From NCBI GenBank assembly GCA_000436915.1, contig HF994035.1, positions 1 to 5,895 on the forward strand: 5,895 bases of DNA, written 5' to 3'. The notes under the pieces are model-generated. The model saw only the letters and a list, made by a program, of their open reading frames with translations. It ran no database searches and was not told the DNA's origin. Origin of the DNA: Prevotella sp. CAG:1092 (GTDB taxonomy: Bacteria; Bacteroidota; Bacteroidia; Bacteroidales; Bacteroidaceae). Position numbers and translations under genes: made by a program. Shown in pieces: positions 1-5,895 of this stretch. Position 1 is the first letter of the stretch. Each line of letters starts with the position of its first letter.

Positions 1-12
1 AGCCCGTACTTG

Positions 13-37
13 AATCACATGCGAAAGTTCTGTGATT
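13..37 (-). terminator. Weak hairpin at the 3' end of the exported-protein gene
   Basis: A perfect 7-bp inverted repeat (AATCACA at 13-19, TGTGATT at 31-37) with an 11-nt loop lies just past the minus-strand gene and touches the last base of its TAA stop (37-39). On the minus-strand transcript it could form a hairpin at the end of the message. No run of U follows it in the visible bases, so it does not look like a standard intrinsic terminator. It could equally be chance or an mRNA 3'-end stabiliser. Confidence 0.2.
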
Positions 38-2223
38 TACTTAACAACAATCTTTTTGCCGTTGTGGATATAGAGTCCCTTTACAGGCTTTGTGGTCTTT
101 ACACCCTCGAGAGTATAGTAAGCGCCATCAGCCTTAGCTGTCTTTACGCTATTGATGCCTGTAGCTTCGCCATCAAGGCTGAAGAACTTAGCTGCTGTTT
201 TTCCAGGAACCTCCAAGTAAGCCTTACCTGCAGGGATTTTAACGCCATTATTAACTACTGCGAAACCTACCTTATCACCAATCTTTGTCAAAGCGAAGTA
301 TGTAGCGCCGTCAGAAGTTACGTCTGTTGTAGCTGCTATGAGGCTGTTGTTCTCCAATTTTTTACCCTCATCGCTTGTTACTACGAAGTTGTAGTCACCC
401 TGATCAGCCTTAACCAAGATACCTGTGTTAGCAGGGATTACAGAACCAGCTTCAACCTTGTTGAGGGTGATGGTAGCCTTATCCTTATTTACCTTTACGG
501 TCATCACCTTAACATCGTTGTTGTCAGGAACTACTATGTTGTTTGTTGTTGCGTATGTAGCGTAGCCTGCGTCTGAAACTGATACGGTCTTGGTAGCGTC
601 GCCAGTTCTCTGGATATAGATATAGTCTAAGCCTGCAGATTGGTTTGTGCTATATGTATCATTCTTCTCATTATGTGTAGTCCAACCAGACAAACCGATC
701 TTAGTTGTTTTATATAACTTCAAAGTTACAGAATGTTCTTTTAGATTATAAGAGCTATTGTTTTTTATATTCGCATAGCAAAGAGTGTTTGTATTATTAT
801 CCGCATTATTTAAGTCTCTAATAAATGCGCCACGATCACCTCTTTCGTAAAGATATACAGTAACTCTATATTCGCCCATAGGCAATTCACATAATTCAGC
901 AGTTTTACCACCTGCTATAGCACTATATGCGCCATTAGACATGTTCTTGTTATAAGATGCGCCAATATTATTGCCAAGTTTTTCTGTTTCTGCAAAGTAT
1001 GTGATATCTGATTTCTTTACCTCTATGGTTGCAGCCTTGTTCTCTAGTTTAATATTAATATAATATGGTGAAGTTGTTGTCTCATACCATTCGTTATTAA
1101 TCTTATAGAATTTTGAGATTGCGATATCTGCGCCATCCGAGTAGGTTTCACCCTTAGCAACTTCTCCTAAATCGGTACCATTTTCTTTAGCATTGATGGT
1201 ATATGCGAATTTTGTATATTTGCTAAATGTAAGAGTGATAACATTGCTTGCTTCATCTTCTGCAAGTTTTATCACATTGTTACCTGATTTATAAACATAC
1301 TTTGCTGAAGCGTCAGAACTATAGAAAGTCTCCATGTCGGCAGCTGTAGCTGTTACGTTGCTACCTACTGTAGAAGAACGAGTAACAGTCTTTAGCTCAT
1401 TTGAAGACTCGTCTACATATTTGATAGTATAGTTTGTTGGTAGAACGGCTTTGATTTCACTAGTAATAGAAAAATTATCAATAGCGTAATATCTATTGCT
1501 ATTATCTACATTACTTGTGAATCCTAAAGTACTAATATCTTTCTTTACATCGTCAGCCAATTGACCACTAAAGGTCTTAGAATATTTTTTTCCTAATTTT
1601 GCTTCTCTTACATTAAAGGTTATTTCAACAAAACCAGATTGTGAAATACTGAAAGTTATAATAGGATTATAATCTTCTCCAGTTACGAATGGTTTTTTCT
1701 TATCACCAATTTCAAATCCATCGGCAGAATAATTTTTAGTTGTTGGATTACTACTTTGAGCATGGAATGCACTAAAGCCGTCTATAGCTTTTCCATTAAT
1801 TACAACATTGGTTATTTTACAGCCTCCATTGTCATATGTGTATCCAACTAAAACAACTCCATCAGAATTTTTTAATTCCATTGTAGATGCGATTGTTTTG
1901 TCTTTCGCTGAATACCACCCCTGATATGCTGTGTAAGAAAAAGTTAAATTCTCATTTTCTTTTAATGTATATGGCTGATTTCCATCGGTATCTACATCTC
2001 CATCAAAATCCAATGTTATAGGCAGACCTTCTCCTGTAGCAAGTACATTACCAATATTTGAATTATTTTTAATTTCTCCAGCAGAGAATATTCCCTTTGT
2101 ACCATCATCAAAATTTGCAGATACAGGGAATGATCTTACTTGAGCAAATGCAGAGTTCACTCCTCCCCATGCTCCAACCGCCATCGTAGCGACCAGCAGC
2201 GATTTAAATAGATTTGTTTTCAT
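37..2223 (-). CDS. Exported multidomain beta-rich protein with Bacteroidetes C-terminal tail, function unknown
   Basis: 728 residues, complete. Seen: residues 1-27 form a classical signal peptide (MKTN start, hydrophobic core LLVATMAVGAWG, AFA|Q cleavage site at 27/28). Residues ~29-258 form a beta-rich domain opening with SFPVSANFDDGTKG and closing with YYAIDNFSIT, the look of a jelly-roll/lectin-like fold. Residues ~263-335 (YTIKYVDE) and ~338-403 (FAYTINAKENG) are two short modules resembling extracellular linker or MucBP-like repeats. Residues ~408-541 (YFAETEKLG to AGLDYIYIQRTGD) resemble a carbohydrate-binding-like module. Residues ~545-680 (VSVSDAGYATYAT, VIPANTGILVK) are a C-terminal module I associate with Prevotella surface proteins. 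The tail ~686-728 (EGVKTTKPVKGLYIHNGKKI) resembles sorting tails. No catalytic domain is recognisable. Inferred role: a surface or secreted glycan-binding or adhesive protein; type IX-like export is possible but unproven. The start at 2223 is fixed by the signal peptide. Only three cysteines are present (C135, C445, C482). The gene stands alone, with a promoter candidate ~100 bp upstream. Alternative: a glycoside-hydrolase-associated protein lacking its enzyme part. Confidence 0.92.
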   Translation of the reverse strand: MKTNLFKSLLVATMAVGAWGGVNSAFAQVRSFPVSANFDDGTKGIFSAGEIKNNSNIGNVLATGEGLPITLDFDGDVDTDGNQPYTLKENENLTFSYTAYQGWYSAKDKTIASTMELKNSDGVVLVGYTYDNGGCKITNVVINGKAIDGFSAFHAQSSNPTTKNYSADGFEIGDKKKPFVTGEDYNPIITFSISQSGFVEITFNVREAKLGKKYSKTFSGQLADDVKKDISTLGFTSNVDNSNRYYAIDNFSITSEIKAVLPTNYTIKYVDESSNELKTVTRSSTVGSNVTATAADMETFYSSDASAKYVYKSGNNVIKLAEDEASNVITLTFSKYTKFAYTINAKENGTDLGEVAKGETYSDGADIAISKFYKINNEWYETTTSPYYINIKLENKAATIEVKKSDITYFAETEKLGNNIGASYNKNMSNGAYSAIAGGKTAELCELPMGEYRVTVYLYERGDRGAFIRDLNNADNNTNTLCYANIKNNSSYNLKEHSVTLKLYKTTKIGLSGWTTHNEKNDTYSTNQSAGLDYIYIQRTGDATKTVSVSDAGYATYATTNNIVVPDNNDVKVMTVKVNKDKATITLNKVEAGSVIPANTGILVKADQGDYNFVVTSDEGKKLENNSLIAATTDVTSDGATYFALTKIGDKVGFAVVNNGVKIPAGKAYLEVPGKTAAKFFSLDGEATGINSVKTAKADGAYYTLEGVKTTKPVKGLYIHNGKKIVVK

Positions 2224-2325
2224 GTTTTAGTTAATTTGATATTATTAATTTAGTTATTTCTGTTATTAGGTTGCTCGTTTTGAGTAATAATATGGATTAA
2301 TTTCGAGCGAGTAATTTATGTGTTG

Positions 2326-2333
2326 CAAAGGTA
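2326..2333 (-). promoter_or_regulatory. Bacteroidetes -7 box for the exported-protein gene
   Basis: CAAAGGTA on the plus strand reads TACCTTTG on the minus strand, a perfect match to the Bacteroidetes sigma-ABfr -7 consensus TAnnTTTG. Transcription would start near 2319, giving a leader of about 95 nt before the ATG at 2223. A TTTG -33 box is not present at the usual 19-21 bp spacing; the nearest TTTG (plus-strand CAAA, 2366-2369) is 32 bp away. The leader is AT-rich and contains a 5-bp complementary pair, GCTCG (2273-2277) and CGAGC (2304-2308), which could make a weak hairpin. No Shine-Dalgarno sequence is obvious, as is usual in this phylum. Confidence 0.55.
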
Positions 2334-2479
2334 TTAAAATATATGATAAGTGTATAATGGATTATCAAAAAATATAGGTGTTTTGTCATATATTAAAGGC
2401 GTTATGGCTTAAATGCTTAGTAATGAACCATTGTGATGTGTATTTTGGACACGAATCGCCTCTTTTTAGCTTAATATGT

Positions 2480-2507
2480 TGCACACGGATATCTGCCGAA
2501 CCACGGA
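2480..2507. repeat. Outlying copy of the dispersed CACGGA repeat
   Basis: TGCACACGGAT at 2480-2490, followed by CCACGGA at 2501-2507, repeats the word that dominates the second foldback. GCACACGGA also occurs at 2831-2839 and 2850-2858, and inverted (ATCCGTGTGC) at 2969-2978, with a shorter inverted copy ATCCGTGT at 2951-2958. This copy lacks an obvious inverted partner nearby. It may be a remnant of the same repeat family, or chance reuse of a short word. Confidence 0.5.
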
Positions 2508-2555
2508 ACTATTAACAATGTCTTGGCAAAAGAGGTCATTAAGTTTTATCAAAGA

Positions 2556-2809
2556 CATGCGCCAGCCTTCCGTTTATATTCTGTGCGATTAGCCTCCGCC
2601 CCCACCAACCTCCGCTACCTCCGTTTATGTTCCGTAGGATATTTTATTCACGCAATAAACGGAAGCAGCCATGGTTGTTTTTTAAGACAACACATACAAC
2701 AGGTACAACAAATACAACCATATTATCCTACGGAATTTAAACGGACGTACCGGACTAAAGATATACGGAGGCTAATCGCACGGAATGTAAACGGAGGCTA
2801 ACGCCCATG
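2556..2809. repeat. Large nested foldback (inverted-repeat) element
   Basis: Three nested levels of self-complementarity are visible. The outer arms 2567-2598 and 2766-2797 match at 29 of 32 positions, sharing GATTAGCCTCCG against CGGAGGCTAATC. They extend outward imperfectly to CATG at 2556-2559 and 2806-2809. The middle arms 2612-2640 and 2725-2753 match at about 25 of 29, with a core TTCCGTAGGAT against ATCCTACGGAA. The apex pairs ATGGTTGT (2671-2678) with ACAACCAT (2714-2721) perfectly. Each arm also carries the unit TCCGTTTAnnTTCCGT, so outer and inner arms are related to each other. No transposase, terminal hallmark or convincing target duplication is seen; a CGCC at both edges (2560-2563, 2802-2805) is too short to count. 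It could be a MITE-like element, a structured RNA, or a recombination relic. Confidence 0.8.
2695..2721 (+). repeat. Three imperfect 9-bp tandem copies of TACAACann
   Basis: TACAACAGG, TACAACAAA and TACAACCAT follow each other directly at 2695-2703, 2704-2712 and 2713-2721. They sit near the tip of the nested foldback, and the last copy supplies the right arm of the apex stem. ACAAC at 2687-2691 pairs with GTTGT at 2674-2678 as an alternative stem, so the apex has more than one possible fold. Confidence 0.55.
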
Positions 2810-2825
2810 AGTATTTTCGTAGGAG

Positions 2826-2983
2826 ATGTCGCACACGGATTGCACGGACGCACACGGAATTGAGCCCTTGGGCTCTGCTGCTTGCCTTTCTCACTTACGA
2901 TTTTAATCCACATTCGGTAGATTCACGATTAGTGTTCTTTAAAAATATAAATCCGTGTTGTCCGAGTAATCCGTGTGCGACAT
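2826..2983. repeat. Second foldback element with perfect 16-bp terminal inverted repeat
   Basis: ATGTCGCACACGGATT at 2826-2841 is perfectly complementary to AATCCGTGTGCGACAT at 2968-2983. Pairing continues inward with a few mismatches and one indel: CGGAC and CACGGA on the left (2845-2858) against ATCCGTG and GTCCG on the right (2951-2964). The loop of roughly 90 nt carries its own small palindrome, GAGCC-CTTG-GGCTC (2862-2875). The arms consist of short repeats of the word CACGGA. The element begins only 16 bp after the first foldback ends. No open frame in it looks coding. The family is not recognised; similar ATCCGTG-rich repeats are, from memory, common between genes in several bacterial phyla. 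Confidence 0.8.
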
Positions 2984-3023
2984 AGTGAAAGACCAAGGTA
3001 AAGCCTTTTAGGCTATTTAATTC

Positions 3024-3051
3024 TTCACTCTTCACTCTTCACTCTTCACTC
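3024..3051. repeat. Perfect 4 x 7-bp tandem repeat (TTCACTC)
   Basis: Four uninterrupted copies of TTCACTC occupy 3024-3051, with the partial unit TTC just before them (3021-3023). The array is a simple-sequence heptamer lying about 80 bp upstream of the rnr promoter candidate. Copy number could vary by slippage. Whether it affects expression is unknown; it lies outside the expected core promoter. Confidence 0.9.
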
Positions 3052-3102
3052 AAGCATAGCTCGCAGTATTAACAAAAGATGAAGAAATTGCAAAATATTC
3101 AA

Positions 3103-3135
3103 AACGAAATGGGGAAATGTCGTTTTTATTTCGTT
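3103..3135. promoter_or_regulatory. 8-bp inverted repeat touching the rnr promoter (operator-like)
   Basis: AACGAAAT (3103-3110) and ATTTCGTT (3128-3135) are perfect inverted copies separated by 17 bp. The right half overlaps the first two bases of the putative -7 box. The half-site centres lie about 25 bp apart, close to two and a half helical turns, so a dimeric repressor could bind here. No regulator is known from this sequence, and an AT-rich 8-mer pair may be chance. Confidence 0.3.
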
Positions 3136-3141
3136 ACTTTG
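3134..3141 (+). promoter_or_regulatory. Likely -7 box for the rnr-hemolysin III operon
   Basis: TTACTTTG at 3134-3141 matches the Bacteroidetes TAnnTTTG consensus at all but the second fixed position. It lies 27 bp upstream of the rnr ATG, giving a predicted leader of about 20 nt. No TTTG -33 box stands at the expected spacing. The sequence just before the ATG is A/T-rich (AAAATTCTACAATT) without a Shine-Dalgarno motif, as is typical for this phylum. Confidence 0.45.
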
Positions 3142-3168
3142 TATATGACTATTTAAAATTCTACAATT

Positions 3169-5448
3169 ATGGGAAAAGGAAAGAAAAGCATAAAGCGACT
3201 AAGCATGAAGCAGATGGCAGAGAAATTGGCTGAGCTGTTTTCATCGCAACCTGATAAGGTGTTGTCGTTTAAGGATATATTTAGAGCATTGAAGTTTGTT
3301 ACCCACCCACAGAAGATGCAAGCCATAGACGTGATGGAAGAAATGGCGTGGGACGACTATCTGACTCAGGTGTCGGACAACTCGTATAAACTAAACACCA
3401 AGGGACAAGTGCAGGAAGGAACATTCGTGCGCAAGTCGAATGGTAAAAACTCGTTTATACCTGCCGATGGCGGTACGCCAATCTTTGTGGCTGAGCGCAA
3501 CTCTATGGGCGCTCTGAATGGCGACAAGGTGAAGGTGAGCTTCATGGCTCGCCGAACTAACCATATCAAAGAGGCACAGGTGATAGAGGTGATGGAGCGT
3601 GCTAAAGATACTTTTGTGGGTAGACTGAAGGTGGATAGCGATATTGCATACTTGGTGCCACAGAACGATATTTTTGCTCACAACATTATTATTCCAAAGA
3701 AGAAGATAAAGGGTGGCAAGACCGACGACAAGGCGGTAGTAAAGATTGTGCAATGGCCAGACGGCGAGCGCAAGAACCCAGTAGGCGAGGTGGTAGACAT
3801 CTTAGGACAGAGTGGCGACAACGATGTGGAGATGAACACCATCTTGGCACAATATGGTTTGCCATATAAATATCCAAAGGCTGTGGAAGAGGCTGCAGAC
3901 AAGATTACAGGCGAGATTACTGCCGAAGACTATGCCGAGCGCGAAGACTTCCGCGATGTCTTTACCTGCACCATAGACCCTCGCGATGCCAAAGACTTCG
4001 ACGACGCATTGTCTATACGCAAGCTTGATGGCGGACTATGGGAAGTGGGAGTGCATATTGCCGACGTGTCGCACTATGTTACCGAGGGTAGCATCATCGA
4101 CAAAGAGGCTGTGAAGAGAGCCACTTCGGTGTATCTCGTTGACCGCACCATACCGATGTTGCCAGAGCGATTGTGCAACTTCATCTGCTCATTGCGACCA
4201 GACGAAGAGAAATTGGCTTATAGCGTAATCTTCAATCTCGACGAAGATGCCAACGTCAGAAGCTTCCGTATAAAGCATACCGTGATAAAGAGCAACAGAA
4301 GATACGCCTACGAAGAGGTGCAACAGCTGTTGGAAGATAATGGTGTGGTAGACGGAACAGGCGAGCCTGCACCACCAGCTACAGCCGCACATCCATATAA
4401 GGGCGAGAATGCAGAATTGCTGATAAAGCTTGATGCGCTGGCTAAGAAGCTGCGTGCAGCACGATTTAAGAATGGTGCCGTGAAGTTTGACTCCGAGGAA
4501 CTTCACTTTGATGTAGACGACAAGGGCAAGCCTATACGCTGCTACTATAAGCGCTCTAAGGATGCCAACAAGCTGGTTGAGGAGTTTATGCTGCTGGCTA
4601 ACCGCACGGTGGCAGAGAGCGTGGGCAAGGTGGCTAAGGGCAAGAAGGCTAAGACGTTGCCTTATCGTATACACGACAATCCAGACCCACAGAAGTTGGA
4701 AACACTCAGACAGTTTATCGCTAAGTTTGGCTACCGAGTGAAGACCGACGGCACAAAGGGTGCTACAGCACGAAGCCTCAACAAGCTGATGGACGAAACA
4801 GAAGGACGCCCAGAACAGAAGATGATTCAGAGCGTGGCGCTGAGAGCCATGATGAAGGCGAAATATTCCGTTCATAACATCGGCCACTTTGGTTTGGCGT
4901 TTGAATACTACACCCACTTCACATCGCCTATTCGCCGATATCCAGACACCATGGTGCATCGTCTGCTAACGAAATATCAGGCAGGCGGACGCTCAGCCAA
5001 CGAGAAGCACTATGAGGAACTATGCGAGCATAGCTCAGACATGGAGCAGATAGCACAAAACGCCGAGCGCGACTCTATAAAATATAAGATGGTGGAGTTT
5101 ATGGGCGACAAGATAGGCGAGGAGTATGATGCTCACATAAGCGGAATAACAAGCTATGGCATTTATGCAGAAATCGACGAGAACCATTGTGAGGGTATGA
5201 TTCCGATGCGCGACCTTGACGACGACTACTACGACTTCGACGAGCGCAACTTCTGCTTGGTGGGCAGACGTCGCCATCATAAATATCAGCTTGGCGATGC
5301 CGTGAAGATAAAGGTGGCTAATGCCAATATCGAGAAAAAGCAGCTCGACTTTGTGCTTGTAGATAATGATCGCCCAAAGACCAGCGACGAGGGCGAGGAC
5401 AATAAGATGTATTCAAAGAAAAACAGCAAGAAGAATAGAAAGAAATGA
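3169..5448 (+). CDS. rnr: Ribonuclease R (RNase II/RNB family 3'-5' exoribonuclease)
   Basis: 759 residues, complete, near the usual length for RNase R (E. coli 813). In this family the enzyme degrades RNA processively from the 3' end and can go through structured RNA, acting in the cytoplasm in mRNA decay, rRNA quality control and tmRNA-linked turnover. Seen in order: basic N-terminus; winged-helix-like region ~10-78; cold-shock/OB domains ~82-215 (EGTFVRKSNGKNSFIPADGG); RNB catalytic domain ~260-605; S1 domain ~648-732; acidic then lysine-rich tail (KKNSKKNRKK). The metal-binding motif TIDPRDAKDFDDAL gives D270, D276, D278 and D279, equivalent to E. coli D272/D278/D280/D281. Y322 in SVYLVDRTIPMLP corresponds to the RNA-clamping tyrosine, and HFGLAFEYYTHFTSPIRRYP (573-592) is the conserved active-site segment. 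A Pro/Ala-rich insertion (392-411) looks like a surface loop. The start at 3169 fits the domain layout and promoter spacing. The stop overlaps the next gene by 4 bp. Confidence 0.98.
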   Translation: MGKGKKSIKRLSMKQMAEKLAELFSSQPDKVLSFKDIFRALKFVTHPQKMQAIDVMEEMAWDDYLTQVSDNSYKLNTKGQVQEGTFVRKSNGKNSFIPADGGTPIFVAERNSMGALNGDKVKVSFMARRTNHIKEAQVIEVMERAKDTFVGRLKVDSDIAYLVPQNDIFAHNIIIPKKKIKGGKTDDKAVVKIVQWPDGERKNPVGEVVDILGQSGDNDVEMNTILAQYGLPYKYPKAVEEAADKITGEITAEDYAEREDFRDVFTCTIDPRDAKDFDDALSIRKLDGGLWEVGVHIADVSHYVTEGSIIDKEAVKRATSVYLVDRTIPMLPERLCNFICSLRPDEEKLAYSVIFNLDEDANVRSFRIKHTVIKSNRRYAYEEVQQLLEDNGVVDGTGEPAPPATAAHPYKGENAELLIKLDALAKKLRAARFKNGAVKFDSEELHFDVDDKGKPIRCYYKRSKDANKLVEEFMLLANRTVAESVGKVAKGKKAKTLPYRIHDNPDPQKLETLRQFIAKFGYRVKTDGTKGATARSLNKLMDETEGRPEQKMIQSVALRAMMKAKYSVHNIGHFGLAFEYYTHFTSPIRRYPDTMVHRLLTKYQAGGRSANEKHYEELCEHSSDMEQIAQNAERDSIKYKMVEFMGDKIGEEYDAHISGITSYGIYAEIDENHCEGMIPMRDLDDDYYDFDERNFCLVGRRRHHKYQLGDAVKIKVANANIEKKQLDFVLVDNDRPKTSDEGEDNKMYSKKNSKKNRKK

Positions 5449-5895
5449 TAAAAATACACTTCAATCACAAAGAAGAACTATGGAATTCGTGGTCGCATGC
5501 TGGCGGCATCGTCATAGCCCTTGTCTTTGGAGTGCTCTTCCTGGTATGGAGTGCGCAGAGTGAGAACGGATGGGCTACGGCAGGCGTGATACTATATCTG
5601 TTTGGTATGTTTATGTCGTATCTCGCATCAACCGTCTACCACGCAGTTTCGGCATGGAGCAAATGGAAAGAGAGGCTCAGGAAATGGGACCATGCTGCCA
5701 TATACTGGAACATAGCAGGATGCTATTCGCCAATAACGCTTATTGCCCTTCGCGACCAAGGGTATTGGGGATGGACGCTATTCATCTTTATGTGGGCAGC
5801 AGCAATAGCCGGTACCGTGATGAGCTTTGTAAGGCTGAAAGACCATAGCAACCTTGAGACTATCTGCTTTGTGGTGATGGGATTGGCAGGTTTCG
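5445..5895 (+). CDS. Hemolysin III family (HlyIII/TrhA, PAQR-like) membrane protein, 3'-truncated by window edge
   Basis: Open from ATG at 5445 to the right edge: 150 codons visible of a family usually a little over 200 residues long. The ATG overlaps the rnr TGA in an ATGA arrangement, so translation is probably coupled; AGAAAGAA just upstream may help initiation. Seen: cytoplasmic-looking N-terminus MIKIHFNHKEELWNSWSH with the family's E-x-x-N-S-x-S-H pattern (residues 11-18), then hydrophobic segments at ~20-36, ~44-61, ~84-102, ~107-128 and ~139-150. STVYH (62-66) and WDHAAIYWNIAGCYSP (81-96) match conserved family motifs. H66 and the D82-H83 pair lie where PAQR-type proteins have metal-binding or catalytic-like residues; the third histidine cluster would lie beyond the window. 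Expected location: inner membrane, seven helices. Despite the name, hemolysis is not established for most members; roles in membrane lipid or fluidity homeostasis have been proposed. Confidence 0.92.
   Translation, partial: MIKIHFNHKEELWNSWSHAGGIVIALVFGVLFLVWSAQSENGWATAGVILYLFGMFMSYLASTVYHAVSAWSKWKERLRKWDHAAIYWNIAGCYSPITLIALRDQGYWGWTLFIFMWAAAIAGTVMSFVRLKDHSNLETICFVVMGLAGF

Larger units (their letters stand above)
2224..3168. other. 945-bp gene-free, repeat-rich divergent intergenic region
   Basis: No credible gene is seen between the exported-protein start and the rnr start. The one sizeable open frame here (about 2523-2801, plus strand) is laid over an inverted repeat and gives a low-complexity product, so it is treated as spurious. 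Going left to right, the region holds: the AT-rich leader and promoter of the minus-strand gene (2224-2370); a stretch without clear signal (2371-2478) apart from an 8-bp complementary pair, CCTCTTTT (2459-2466) and AAAAGAGG (2528-2535); ACACGGA words (from 2481); two foldback structures (2556-2809 and 2826-2983); a heptamer tandem array (3024-3051); and the rnr promoter zone (3100-3168). Confidence 0.8.

Noticed and set aside
10..576. 188-residue plus-strand open frame opposite the exported-protein gene
   Set aside because: It is Cys/Tyr/Val-rich, has no family signature, and lies antisense to the well-supported C-terminal module of the minus-strand gene; a shadow frame.
2523..2801. 92-residue plus-strand open frame in the intergenic region
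   Set aside because: It lies almost entirely inside the large foldback, its sequence is dictated by the inverted and 9-bp repeats (QHIQQVQQIQ), it has no promoter or recognised domain, and its start is not well placed.
2556..2809. Simple bidirectional transcription terminator between genes
   Set aside because: The flanking genes diverge from this region, so no terminator is needed here, and the arms are far longer than a terminator stem with no terminal T-run.
2480..2983. CRISPR array or retron-like ncRNA
   Set aside because: The repeated words are short, irregularly spaced and in both orientations, with no uniform spacers; no cas or reverse-transcriptase gene is present in the window.
4189..4959. 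256-residue minus-strand open frame inside rnr
   Set aside because: It is antisense to the conserved RNB catalytic domain, with a His/Cys/Leu-rich composition typical of reverse-strand shadows.
5570..5848. 92-residue plus-strand frame and the 65-residue frame at 5366-5563
   Set aside because: Both overlap the hemolysin III reading frame, which has clear family motifs, and neither has a recognisable domain.

Overview
The window looks like a chromosomal segment from a Bacteroidales bacterium, most likely a Prevotella/Segatella-type organism. Three things point there: a perfect Bacteroidetes -7 promoter box (TAnnTTTG form) in front of the left gene, a near match in front of rnr, and a large secreted beta-rich protein that ends in the 'GLYIHNGKKIVVK' type of tail common in that group. 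The placement is from pattern recognition only; no database was searched.

Layout. On the minus strand, 37-2223 encodes a 728-residue exported protein of unknown function: signal peptide, N-terminal beta-rich domain, two related linker modules, a carbohydrate-binding-like domain, and a C-terminal module with a sorting-type tail. Bases 2224-3168 (945 bp) hold no convincing gene but are dense in structure. They contain a minus-strand promoter, a ~254 bp nested foldback (2556-2809), a second ~158 bp foldback with a perfect 16-bp terminal inverted repeat (2826-2983), dispersed ACACGGA words, a 4 x 7 bp tandem repeat (3024-3051), and an 8-bp inverted repeat touching the putative rnr promoter. On the plus strand, 3169-5448 is a complete RNase R gene (rnr). 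Its stop codon overlaps by 4 bp the start of a hemolysin III family membrane protein gene that runs off the right edge (5445-5895).

How it works together. The two left/right transcription units diverge from the repeat-rich region. rnr and the hemolysin III gene are very probably one translationally coupled operon. No functional link between the exported protein and RNase R is visible. The most unusual material is the pair of adjacent foldback structures. They look like a mobile or structured intergenic repeat family rather than a protein-coding system. I found no convincing defence, retron, CRISPR or phage system.
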